A stretch of DNA of 64,000 nt from Petunia secreta (Eukaryota; Streptophyta; Magnoliopsida; Solanales; Solanaceae), in the NCBI GenBank assembly GCA_029990175.1, contig JARKIP010000010.1, forward strand, positions 40,356,001-40,420,000, in the 5' to 3' direction. The notes beneath the pieces are model-generated. The model did not search any database and was not told the origin of the DNA. It saw nothing but the letters and a program-made list of their open reading frames with translations. A program made the translations under genes and the position numbers. Positions 45,726 through 56,173 of this stretch are shown piece by piece. The stretch's first letter is position 1. Each line of letters begins with the position of its first letter.

Positions 45726-47191
45726 ATTTGTCGGGTTTGCCGCCTATGCGGGAGATAGAGTTTTGCATTGATCTATTGCCAGGCACTCAGCCTAAATCTA
45801 TTCCCCCGTATCGCATGGCTCCTGTTGAGTTGAGGGAGCTGAAGGAGCAGATTCAGGATTTGCTCGATAAGGGCTTCATTAGGCCCAGTGTGTCTCCATG
45901 GGGTGCCCCGGTATTATTTGTGAATAAGAAGGATGGCTCTATGCGGATGTGTATTGATTACCGGCAGCTGAATAAGGTTACTATCAAGAATAGGTATCCT
46001 TTGCCGCGTATTGATGATTTGTTTGATCAGCTTCAGGGTGCTACCTTCTTCTCGAAGATTGATTTGAGGTCGGGGTATCATCAGTTGAGGATTCGGTCCG
46101 AGGATGTTTCCAAGACTGCTTTTCGTACCCGATATGGCCACTATGAGTTTCTGGTGATGTCTTTCGGGCTTACGAATGCCCCAGCTGCTTTCATGGATCT
46201 GATGAACCGAGTGTTCAAGGCCTACCTTGACTCCTTCGTCATTGTGTTTATCGATGATATCTTGGTTTATTCGAGGAGCAGGGAGGAGCATGAGCAGCAT
46301 TTGAGAGTTGTTCTTCGGACTCTGAGGGATCAGCAGTTGTATGCCAAATTCTCCAAGTGTGAATTTTGGCTCAGTTCTGTATCTTTCCTAGGTCACGTGG
46401 TTACCAAGGATGGGGTGTGTGTTGATCCGAAGAAGATAGAGGCCGTTCAGAGTTGGCCTAGGCCTACTTCTCCTACAGAGATTCGGAGTTTCTTAGGCTT
46501 GGCAGGTTATTATCGGCGGTTCGTCGAGGGGTTTTCTTCTATTTCAGCACCTCTGACGAAGTTGACCCAGAAGAATGTTCCTTTCCTGTGGTCCGATGCC
46601 TGTGAGTCTAGCTTTCAGAAGCTTAAGACTCTGTTGACTTCAGCGCCAGTGTTGGCCTTGCCTAGTGGATCCAGGGGATTCACCGTATATTGTGATGCTT
46701 CGGGTGTTGGCCTGGGTAGCGTTCTGATGCAGGAGGGTAAGGTGATAGCTTATGCCTCGAGACAGCTGAAGGTCCATGAGAAGAATTATCCTGTCCATGA
46801 TTTGGAGCTGTTAGCTGTCGTGTTTGCACTGAAGTTGTGGAGGCACTATCTTTATGGCGAGCCATGTGAGATATTCACCGATCATAAGAGTCTCCAGTAC
46901 TTGTTCACTCAGAAGGACTTGAACGGGAGACAGCGCCGCTGGTTAGAGCTGCTGAAGGATTATGATCTTTCTATCCGGTATCATCCCGGAAAGGCTAATG
47001 TGTTAGCCGATGCCTTGAGTAGGAAGTCCATGGGTAGCCTCGCCTATCTTGATGCTGATATGAGGCCGTTGGCCCGTGAGTTGCAGGCTTTGTCCATTAG
47101 TGGGGTTCGGTTTGATGATTCTGTTCCAGGCCGGGTGCTTGCATATGTGGGGTCTCAGTCGTCTTTAGCTTCCCAGATTCGGGAAAGGTAG
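45716..47191 (+). CDS. RT-RNase H, unit 3
   Basis: The protein is identical to unit 2 by eye, with an intact FIDD motif (about 46251). It ends at TAG 47189-47191. Confidence 0.85.
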   Translation: MSCDLSGLPPMREIEFCIDLLPGTQPKSIPPYRMAPVELRELKEQIQDLLDKGFIRPSVSPWGAPVLFVNKKDGSMRMCIDYRQLNKVTIKNRYPLPRIDDLFDQLQGATFFSKIDLRSGYHQLRIRSEDVSKTAFRTRYGHYEFLVMSFGLTNAPAAFMDLMNRVFKAYLDSFVIVFIDDILVYSRSREEHEQHLRVVLRTLRDQQLYAKFSKCEFWLSSVSFLGHVVTKDGVCVDPKKIEAVQSWPRPTSPTEIRSFLGLAGYYRRFVEGFSSISAPLTKLTQKNVPFLWSDACESSFQKLKTLLTSAPVLALPSGSRGFTVYCDASGVGLGSVLMQEGKVIAYASRQLKVHEKNYPVHDLELLAVVFALKLWRHYLYGEPCEIFTDHKSLQYLFTQKDLNGRQRRWLELLKDYDLSIRYHPGKANVLADALSRKSMGSLAYLDADMRPLARELQALSISGVRFDDSVPGRVLAYVGSQSSLASQIRER

Positions 47192-48637
47192 TTCGAGGAT
47201 CCTTATCTGAGAGATCTCCGGGACAGGGTCCTGAGTGGGGGAGTGTCCTCGTTCGTGATTGGTGATGATGGTGCTTTGCGGCTTAACGGCCGGGTATGTG
47301 TTCCAGCCATTGTGGAGCTGAGGCAGATGATTTTGGCAGAGGCTCACAGTTCGAGATATTCCATTCATCCGGGTACTGCGAAGATGTATCATGATCTTCG
47401 AGAGCTGTATTGGTGGAAAGGGATGAAGAGGGATGTTGCTGATTATGTATCTCGGTGTTTGAATTGCCAGCAGGTGAAGTATGAGCACCGGAGGCCAGCC
47501 GGGGTGACCCAGTCTATGCCCATTCCCGAGTGGAAGTGGGAGCAGATCACTATGGATTTCGTAGTTGGTTTGCCGCTGACCGTGGGTAAGCATGATTTGG
47601 TGTGGGTAGTAGTTGATCGACTGACGAAGTCGGCTCACTTCATTCCAGTGAGGACTACTTATACCTCGGAGCGTCTGGCTCGTATCTTCATTGAGCAAAT
47701 TGTGAGATTGCATGGTGCTCCTGTTTCTATCATTTCTGACCGAGGTGCTCAGTTCACAGCTCAGTTTTGGAGATCTTTTCAGAGAGAGCTGGGTACTCGG
47801 GTCGATCTCAGCACTGCATTTCACCCGCAGACTGATGGCCAGTCTGAGCGGACCATTCAGATCCTCGAGGATATGTTGAGGGCGTGTGCTATTGATTTTG
47901 GAGGCCATTGGGATAGCCATTTGCCGCTAGCAGAATTTGCGTATAATAATAGCTATCAGGCTTCTATCCAGATGGCTCCGTTTGAGGCATTGTATGGTCG
48001 GAGATGTCGCTCGCCTATCGGTTGGTTCGAGTCTGGTGAGGTCCAGGTGTTGGGGCCCGATTTGGTGCAGCAGACCTTAGATAAGGTCCGGGTTATTCAG
48101 GATCGACTCCGCACGGCTCAGAGCCGGCAGATATTGTATGCAGATCGGAGGCGGAGAGATCTTGAGTTCATGGTTGGGGACCGGGTATTCCTCAGAGTGT
48201 CGCCCATGAAGGATGTTATGAGATTTGGGAAGAAAGGCAAGCTCAGTCCTAGGTTCATTGGGCCTTTTGAGATATTGGAGCGCGTTGGCGCCGTTGCTTA
48301 TAGACTGGCTTTGCCTCCCTCTCTGTCTGTTCATCCGGTGTTCCATGTGTCCATGCTCCGGAAGTATGTTCACGATCTGTCTCATGTGATCGATATGGCT
48401 TCCGTCGAGGTAGATGGCGACTTAGCTTATTCGGAGGAGCCTATTGCTATTGTGGCTAGAGAGGTCCGTAAGATGAGATCGAAGGTGATCCCGCTTGTGA
48501 GAGTTCAGTGGGGGCATCACTCCATTGCCGAGGCCACTTGGGAGCTTGAGTCCGAGATGCGTGAGAAGCATCCGCGCTTGTTCGATGATTCAGGTATGAA
48601 ATCCTTGTATTTTCTAAGCCTGAATTTGCATTTTTAA
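47192..48637 (+). CDS. Integrase plus chromodomain, unit 3
   Basis: First ATG 47243. It differs from the other copies by Ser to Leu in KHDLVWVVVD (about 47597), between the first and second catalytic Asp. The rest is intact. It is followed by the 3' hairpin (48713), polypurine tract (48753-48762) and the full 3' LTR. Confidence 0.85.
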   Translation, partial: FEDPYLRDLRDRVLSGGVSSFVIGDDGALRLNGRVCVPAIVELRQMILAEAHSSRYSIHPGTAKMYHDLRELYWWKGMKRDVADYVSRCLNCQQVKYEHRRPAGVTQSMPIPEWKWEQITMDFVVGLPLTVGKHDLVWVVVDRLTKSAHFIPVRTTYTSERLARIFIEQIVRLHGAPVSIISDRGAQFTAQFWRSFQRELGTRVDLSTAFHPQTDGQSERTIQILEDMLRACAIDFGGHWDSHLPLAEFAYNNSYQASIQMAPFEALYGRRCRSPIGWFESGEVQVLGPDLVQQTLDKVRVIQDRLRTAQSRQILYADRRRRDLEFMVGDRVFLRVSPMKDVMRFGKKGKLSPRFIGPFEILERVGAVAYRLALPPSLSVHPVFHVSMLRKYVHDLSHVIDMASVEVDGDLAYSEEPIAIVAREVRKMRSKVIPLVRVQWGHHSIAEATWELESEMREKHPRLFDDSGMKSLYFLSLNLHF

Positions 48638-48762
48638 GTTTTATTGATTTCGGGTGGTACCGAGGGGTCTTCGAAATCCGTGCCAGCTCTGTGGCTAGTG
48701 TGTGGATCCTACCTTAGACTTAGGCTCGTCCGAGGACGGCCGAGAGTCTAAGTGGGGGAGAA

Positions 48763-51593
48763 TGTAACGACCCTCAAATAGTCGTTACGGGATCCGGGAC
48801 CTCGATTTGCGTGTCGAGAGTCCCAAAAGCTCCGTTAGGTCATTTATGACCCGTCTGTGAAATCTGAGTCGAAACGGAGTCCGTTTGATAGGTTTTCGAG
48901 AAAAGGATCCGTTTATGAAATTCCGGAAAGGAATTTGGGGTTTCGATAGGTCGTTTTGAGTAAACGAACCCCGATGGAAAATCCGAGCGTACCGTTAGGT
49001 CCGTCTCGTGATTTATGATATGTAGCAACCTTCAAAATTGAAAACGGACGTCGTTTGATAGGACTTGTGATAAAGTCCCCGTTTCGGAAGTTTAAAAGAG
49101 TTAAAAGAGGTTTCCGAGCTCGATTTGAGCAAATGAGCTCCGATGAGAGATCCGAAAGTTCCGATAGGTTCGTATAGTAATTTGTGACTTGTAGCAACTT
49201 TCGGAATTGGATTCCGAGGTCGTTTGGTTAAATTTCGCTATTTTGGCGAAAGTCGAAAATTGAACCTTTGCCGTGGGACCCACTTTTTGAGTTCCGGAGG
49301 TCCGAATTGAGTTCCGTCTTGACGAGCATGTCACCCAAGTATTTTATGGCTTGTGTGCAAAATTTGGCATCATTCTGAGCTTCGTAGGGTCCCGTTTTGC
49401 CCCTAAAACAGTAGAAAATCTGGTGCGACTTTTCTGTTCTGTTTTGGCGCAAACAGCCGGATAAACGCTGATTTTCCGGCCAATCCGTAAGGAACTAGGA
49501 AAAACTCAAAACATGAAAGTTGTAGCCCTTTGAGTTGTGGTTCTAATGGCACCGGTTTCAGGTTATTTGGATATTCCTATCAAAAGTTATGATTTTTTCA
49601 AAAGAAGCTGTCATAGAGGCAAAAAAAACTGCTATAAAAAGGCCATTTCGGGCCATTTCGGTTCATAACTTATAAAAATCATTTGGTGAGCTCTTGAGGC
49701 GATTTTTGGGTATTTCTTGAAGACCCAATCATACTTACACTTAAGGTAAGCCCTTTCAATCCATCTTTATGTTGATTAACACAAGAATCAAAGGGTTGAT
49801 TCTTGGAAATGGGTTAGAACCCTAGATTCTTAAGAATTGGGGAAAGACATCGAGCAAGGCTCGCATGTGGAATCTAAGTGTACTTTTGGACTCACGGGAG
49901 CGTGGGGAGTCCGGAAAAGTACATTTTGTAAATTTAGGGCTCGGCCCTACCCGGGGGCATTTTGGTAATTTTTACCCTAGGATGCCTATAGGCTTAAATA
50001 GCTATAATTGAGCACTCATATGTGCTATATCTTGTCTTAATAGACCTAGTGGAGAGTCCTTCGCGGACAAGGCGAGCGGGAAAGGAGATTCTTCCCGTCA
50101 TTTGAGCCCGAATTTCGAGGTAAGTGAGACTTGACCTCTATTGTGCTTGCGGACTCTTCCTTCATGCTAGTATGCTTCATGTACGCATATATATACCTAA
50201 CAATGGTTAGGATTAATGATGTGAATTACTTGCTATTATTGTTTGTTATAAATAGCGAGATTGTGACTCGACCGAGGTATGTGCCGGTCTAAACGCTACG
50301 TCGAGGTAGCTTAAATTTATATCGTAGTAACGCTTGCTACGCCATGCTTAGATAACAAGAACTTGGGACATGGCCGAGGATGTTGCCGGCATGTCATGAT
50401 AAATGTCTTGCCGAGGATTTTGCCGGCTTTTGTATGATATTGGTACTTGATTTGTTCACGTGCCGGGTTGGGTAGTGCTGTCTATACGTAACCTTGGGTT
50501 GGACGACATGGGAGTAGGGATTGTACCCCCAAACTGTGGTCGGATTAACCTTCGCCTTACGTTCAGCTAGCATAACCAACCTGGGTTACGGTGACTGTGA
50601 AATATTATCGTTATTAATATTTCTGTTATTATTTCTGTTATTGTTATTAATGTCGTGGATATTAATACTGTTCGAGGGACACTTGACAGGGGGTGTGGTG
50701 TCGCCTATACTATGAGATGTGTCACACTTGACAGGGGGTGTGGTGTGGACACTTGATCTTTGAGATGTGACACACTTGACAGGGGGTGTGGTGTGGTCAC
50801 TTGATTTATTGAGATACGACGCACTTGACAGGGGGTGTGGTGCGATCGTAGACAGATTTGAGATGAGCCAACAACTACGGGTCGTTGGTCTACTTATTCA
50901 TGATTGTGATAGTGACTTCGGGTCACGGTATATGGTTGATACTTAGCAGTAGTGTTGCTAGTCCATCGTAGGTCTAGGTTAGTCGGCACGGGAGTAGAGA
51001 TTGGACCTCCAAACTGCCGCTGAGTTGTCCTATGCCTTACGTTGGATGGGCATAATCCTTGAGACTTCTGGTTACTACTTGTGTGTATGGAATGTGTTAC
51101 ATCTATTTGTGATTTCACTACTTTATTGTATGATTACTATAGTATGTTGTTGCTTATGATGCATGTAGCGACTTGTCCCGCAAGGGTACCTTAGCGGGCC
51201 TGTCGGTGATCTTACTGGGCTTCGGCTCATAACTTACTCTGCTACGTGCGCAGGTCCTTCATCCAGTCAGCAGCCCAGACGTTAGCGGTTCTCGAGGCTT
51301 CTGAGACTTTTGATTGAGGTGAGCCGACCACACAGACCGTGGTGGCATACCGCCGGAGTCACTTAGAGATAGGACTCAGATTTCTTTGATGTATATTCAT
51401 ACTTTATTGCGTCACTCTTAGAATGCTCAAATTCTTTTGTGGATATATTCTTTTGGACTTCACCCTTTTATATTTATATATCCATTTATGATCTTTTCAC
51501 ATTATTGTTCTTTTCCGCATCTTGTTTCATTGGTTCGCCTAGGCAAATGTTGTTTAGGTGCCATCACGAGCCCTTGGAAATTGGATCGTGACA
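48763..51593 (+). repeat. 3' LTR of the inner chromovirus
   Basis: Same length (2831 bp) as the 5' LTR. It holds TATAAAAA at 49633-49640 and the minisatellite from 50680. It ends GGATCGTGACA. Private differences include tcgtgattta near 49007 and ggacgtcg near 49047. Confidence 0.92.
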
Positions 51594-54037
51594 TGCCATG
51601 TGCTGATCTGTGTAAGAGAATAGGAAAAGGCAGTAAGGAGTAGTCCTTGGTTCAGGGATTTCAAAAGAGATGCTGGGCTGTTTGTTTGATGATCAGGTGT
51701 GTGTTGGATTCTGGTCTTGTTGGAGATCAAAAAGGGGTCTGCAGATGGTTTCAGGAGAGGGGTTGTTTTGTTTGGTGAGTTTAGGGAGTTTGCAGATGCT
51801 AGTAGTTGGCCTAGGGGTTTTTTTTTAAGGATGTTAAGGGGTCTGGAATTGTTTTTTTTTTTTTAAAATTAGTTTTGTCCTGCTGTGTAAAAATTTCTTC
51901 TTGTAATAAAAAGTTTGAAACTTTTTCATAAAGCTACTCCAACCTGATAGTTTAATGTATAAATGGACTTAGGAATCTGAAGTAGAATCCATGTTAGTAT
52001 TTAACTCCTTTCTCCATTGAATCCATGTTCCATTCAATACTAGTAGAAGTTAAATGAATTAATTCATGTAAATCTTAAGATTATGAAATGCGAAATATTG
52101 TATTTATGGCTTAAAGTCAGAAGTGACTTTTGAAATTGTTTAAGTCTGGACCTCTGTTGAGTTGTGATTAAGTCATGTTTTGGTCGCTATGGTTCATTTT
52201 AGTTCTGGATGGTGCTAAGCTCATATATTTTCATCGTGGTCTGGTTTGTATCTTTGTTTTCATTATTTACTTTGTTTAAGTTCTTTAGTCAAAATTTTAT
52301 TATTTTGGCTTTATTAGATTCATTGCCAGTGGATTAGAACAAAGAAGTGAGTTCAGTTTGTCTTGTTTAAGTTCTAGTTGGTGATCTCAATAAGATATAT
52401 TTTAGCCTAAGCCTATACCTGTCAAGCTTAATCTGTTTGAGTTTGAATAATTCTAAATCTTACTTGTTCTTAAAGCGTCTTCGATATTGTGAAGATTGTA
52501 GTTTAGTTTCAGCTTGAAGCTCTATTTGAAATGTGTCCTCTGTCATGTCTTCTTTTTTTTGATTAAAACTACTGATACTTGAAGTTGAGGTTGTTGGTGT
52601 ATCCATGCATTTAGCATCTTCATATTAATAAGATAGCCAAAGTTGTTTTCTTTAAGAAGCAGCCATGTCATTTTGTTTAGTTAAGTTATGAAAGAGAGCA
52701 TCTAGTTGTCTATCAGATATCTCGAAATTCATGATCAATAATTACCTCTCGTGACTTGTTTAGTTAGTGTTGCATGACTTGAGGCTATAAGATCAATGTA
52801 TGCTAGTTGGAGTGTCAATGTAGGCTATAAGATCAATGTAGGCTATACGTTTGTTTTGTTGCATAGTTGCTGCTTATTCTCGCATCTAATTACTTTTATT
52901 TTATTACCTTTTCTAATTTTTTATCCTTTCTTAATTTGCATGGGATGAAATGGAATTGCGACGAGTTTGGGGACGAGTTTGGCTAACTCACCAATTGGGA
53001 TTGGCACATTGGCTTGGAGTTGCCTTGGGGTTGAGATCGGGTCTCAAGTCGAGAAGATTGTTTTCAAGGCTCGTTTACGAGTTTGAATTTCCCGGGTTCT
53101 TCTAAATCCTTACATCTTTTCCATCCTTAGAAATTTGCATATTATAAGGAATTGTTACTATAATGATTTATTGATGCTGTAGAATAATTATGTACTTATA
53201 TTTTATGAATAAATACTTGATGGTTTGAGTTATTTATTTATTTTATGTTCATTATCCTTTACTTTGGAGTCGTTATTTAATTTATTGCAAATCAGGCCAT
53301 TTAAGCAAAATGCGTGCAAAATTTCATAAATTTTCAAAAACCACGCTTAATAATAGACTATAAGAAAAGACTTCTATCTTATTGATACGAAGTAGTTTCT
53401 TTAGAAAGTCAAAAGTTATAAAGAAGTTTTAATTAACTTCCAAATGTCCCGAAACAACTATGCAAAAAATGACTTGAAATCTAAGTTCCATCTTATGGTG
53501 AGATACTCGGATTTTAAAGTTGAAATTAAGCAAGTGCCATTTATGCGCTATCACATACGAGTTAGCAAAGAAATTAGGACGATCAAATCGCTCCTTTTCA
53601 AAAGAAAATGCGCTTTTATTTTATTTTATTTTATTTTATTTTATTTTGAAAATAGTTAAAGCTTTCAAATAAATTGTAAAATCTTTTGAAAATTGCTAAA
53701 TTTAATTAGTTGAATTAATTAATAATTCAATTAAGTATCTTTAGAAAAGCGCATAAATAGCACTTGCAAATTAATTTGGAAACCTGTCGAATTAACTGTT
53801 GTTAACGGAATTTCAAAAGTGCCTTAAAAACCTTCTTTCGAAATTAACAAAACCTCTTACTTAGAATCTCTGAAAGACTGCATTTTCCTAAAAGGGAGCT
53901 TTGCACGCATTTGCTTATTTGGTTCCCCATTTTTCTTAAATTGGATGGCGACTCCAAAAAACTCCAAAAGAGTTAGTCCATCACGTTGATATTCCTGAAT
54001 TTAGTCCTTCGGGGTTAATTTTTTCGGGGGTTCAACA
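51594..54037 (+). repeat. Right part of the middle solo-LTR-like element
   Basis: Non-coding, AT-rich DNA continuing the element broken at 30478. It holds a TTTTA microsatellite at about 53616-53646, and the terminal ggggttcaaca. No open reading frame with recognisable domains was seen. Confidence 0.6.
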
Positions 54038-54042
54038 ATAGT
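54038..54042. repeat. Right target-site duplication ATAGT of the middle element
   Basis: Pairs with 28655-28659. Confidence 0.85.
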
Positions 54043-55937
54043 AGCCAGCTATGATCAACTTTTGCCCCAGAGGTTTGCTTCTAGAGTGGTTGTCACACTC
54101 ACCTTCGTGAACTTCTCTCATCACATAGCTTACTTCCCCCGGTCCCATATATTTTGCCAAAGGGCCGTTGTACTTTCGCCTATAGAGTTTGTCATCCATA
54201 AGGCAATATCGGGCCGCTTTAGCTTTGAGCGCCCAGACAGCTTTCTTGTCTTCGGGATGAGTACCTGCCTACTTATAAGATAGATATTTATTTCTCCAAT
54301 CCCAAGTATTGTTGACATTGTGTACCTCATTTCGAACTCCGTTGAGTGGTGACTCGTACAAGTGCACGACCGATTCGTTGGGATTTCACCAAGGTTAGCT
54401 AAGGCATCGGCCTTAACGTTTTCTTCCCTTGGGATTTGCATTATCTTCCATTCCTGAAAAGAAATTTGAAGATTTTGTACCTTGGCCAACAACTGTTGCA
54501 TTCTTGTATCTTGAGCATTGAAATCTCCCTGAACTTATTTCACCACCAGTTGGGAATCACTCTTGATCTACAGTTGCTCGATTTTCAAATCCTTGGCTAT
54601 TTTGAGACCTACAGCAAGGGCCTCATATTCGGCCTTGTTGTTAGTTTTGGCATGTAATTTAATTGAGTACCTCAATTTTTTGCCCGTTGGGGCTATGAGC
54701 AACACTCCAAGGCCGATCCCCTTTACATTTGAGGCACCGTTTGTGTAAAGCGTCCGCACTCCAGGGTCCGGATCTTTCATCATCAATTCCTCTTTCTTCG
54801 TCTCTGAAAGAATACTTGCACTAAAATCTGCTACAAAATCAGCCAACACTTGTGATTTGATGGTGATGCAAGGCTGGTAAGTGATGTCTTACTTATTCAT
54901 GCCCACTTTATTAACCGTCTGGATAAATCTGGCCGGTGCAAAATACTTCTTAAAGGAAAAGTACTTGTGACAGATATAACATGGCATTGAAAGTATGGCC
55001 TTAATTTTCGTGCAGCTATAACAACTACTAGTGCTAGTTTTTCAAAGTGCGAGTATCTTGTTTCTGCATCAAGTAGAGTCTTACTAACATAATAAATAGG
55101 GAGTTGTTTACCTCTATCCTCACATACGAGAACTGCATTAACGACCACTTCTGAAACAACAAGGTAGATAAACAATACTTCCCCATCTACCGGTTTTGAA
55201 AGCAGCGGAGGGTTTGATAAGTATTGTTTCAACTCCTTTAGGGATTGCTTTCACTCCGGCGTCCAATCAAAGCTTTTATTTTTCTTCAAGATGGAGATGA
55301 ATTTGTGACATTGTTTAGATGACCACGAGATGAATCTGCTGAGATAGGCTACTCGGCTGGTCAAATGTTGACGTCCTTCACAGTTGTCAGCACGTCTGGT
55401 ATATCTTCGATTGCTTTGATTTTGTCTGGATTGCTTCAATCCCTCTCTGTGACATGATGAATCCCAAGAACTTGCCGGATCTAACCCCAAACGCACACTT
55501 CTCCGGGTTCAACCTCATGTCGAATTTCCTTAGTATATCGAACGTTTCCTTCAAATGATCCAAGTGACTCTTCGCTTTCAACGACTTCACCAACATATCA
55601 TCTATATAAACCTCCATTATCTTTCCAATCAAAACTTGAAACATTGTCGTGTCCAACCGTTGATAGGTAGCCCCGACATTTTTTAGGCGAAGGGTATGGT
55701 CGTATAATAGTAGGTCCCTTTGTCTGTTATGAATGATGTTTTCTCTTGATCTTCTGGCTCCATCAATATGTGATTATATCCTGAATACGCATCCAAAAGG
55801 CTTAACATTTTGTGTCCCACCGTCGATTCGATCAGCCGGTCAATGTGAGGCAAATTGAACGCATCTTTCGGGCAAGCCTTGTTTAAATCTGTGTAGTCCA
55901 CACACACTCTACACTTCCCGTTCTTCTTTGGGACCAC
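54043..55937 (-). pseudogene. RT, RNase H, second RNase H and integrase start of the Tat element
   Basis: Order on the minus strand: RT fingers and palm (MVPKKNGKCRVCVDY, LNKACPKDAF, LSLLDAYSGYNH; 55683-55937); then, after a frameshift near 55660-55680, VYIDDMLVKS with the intact double Asp, and LNPEKCAFGV (55387-55656); conventional RNase H region (LPIYYVSKTL; 54897-55232); then an archaeal-type RNase H (LYTNGASNVKGIGLG, KTNNKAEYEAL, REENVKADALANLG; 54370-54849), typical of the Tat clade. The integrase N-terminus follows and is cut by the middle element at 54037. Multiple stops and frameshifts make it non-functional. Confidence 0.8.
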
Positions 55938-56173
55938 GATCGTGTTAACTAGCCACTATGGATACTTCACTTCTCTGATAAACCCATTTTCAGCAATATC
56001 CACTCCATCATTGATAACTTTCCTTCTAAACCCCCTATTAGGCCGCTTTTTCTACTTCACCGGTCGATGCGATCGATCAACGTTCAACTTATGAGTAGCG
56101 ATCTTTGGATCTATTCCTACCATGTTCGCATGAGACCAAGCAAAACAATCAGAATTGCCTTTGAGAAAAGAAA

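Larger units (their letters stand above)
37321..48762 (+). repeat. Three-unit tandem array, period 3814 bp
   Basis: Units are 37321-41134, 41135-44948 and 44949-48762. Each starts with the first 777 bp of the LTR and passes directly into pol at RT. It continues through RNase H, integrase, chromodomain, the 3' hairpin and the polypurine tract, and abuts the next LTR start. The period is exact to the base, and units differ at only a handful of positions. The last unit abuts the full 3' LTR. Confidence 0.93.
30479..51593 (+). mobile_element. Inner Tekay/Del-like chromovirus with three internal tandem pol units
   Basis: Two 2831-bp LTRs (30479-33309 and 48763-51593) with TG...CA ends enclose an initiator-Met-tRNA-type primer binding site, gag, protease and pol segments. 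Integrase is followed by a chromodomain, which marks a chromovirus; LTR size and primer type fit Tekay/Del. The flanking duplication is GGCCA versus TGCCA (one mismatch). The LTRs differ at only around 18 positions by eye, so insertion is recent. The internal region is rearranged: one gag-protease segment lacking RT, then three 3814-bp tandem units. Four pol 3' halves and three truncated LTRs are therefore present. No single copy encodes a complete element. Confidence 0.92.
28660..54037 (+). mobile_element. Middle element: solo-LTR-like retroelement, split by the inner chromovirus
   Basis: It begins TGTTGACACCC and ends GGGGTTCAACA, with TG...CA termini, a short terminal inverted repeat and a 5-bp TSD. 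Its own DNA is 28660-30478 plus 51594-54037, about 4.26 kb. No gag or pol domain and no internal pair of LTRs was seen. A TATATAAAAG-like box near 29044 and pyrimidine-rich downstream sequence suggest a solo LTR read on the plus strand. A large non-autonomous element is the alternative. Confidence 0.6.

Noticed and set aside
37321..48762. CRISPR-like or satellite array
   Set aside because: The repeats are 3.8-kb coding units of a retroelement, not short spaced repeats or a centromeric satellite.
30474..51598. Perfect 5-bp TSD for the inner chromovirus
   Set aside because: The flanks read GGCCA and TGCCA; only four of five bases match, so it is reported as imperfect.
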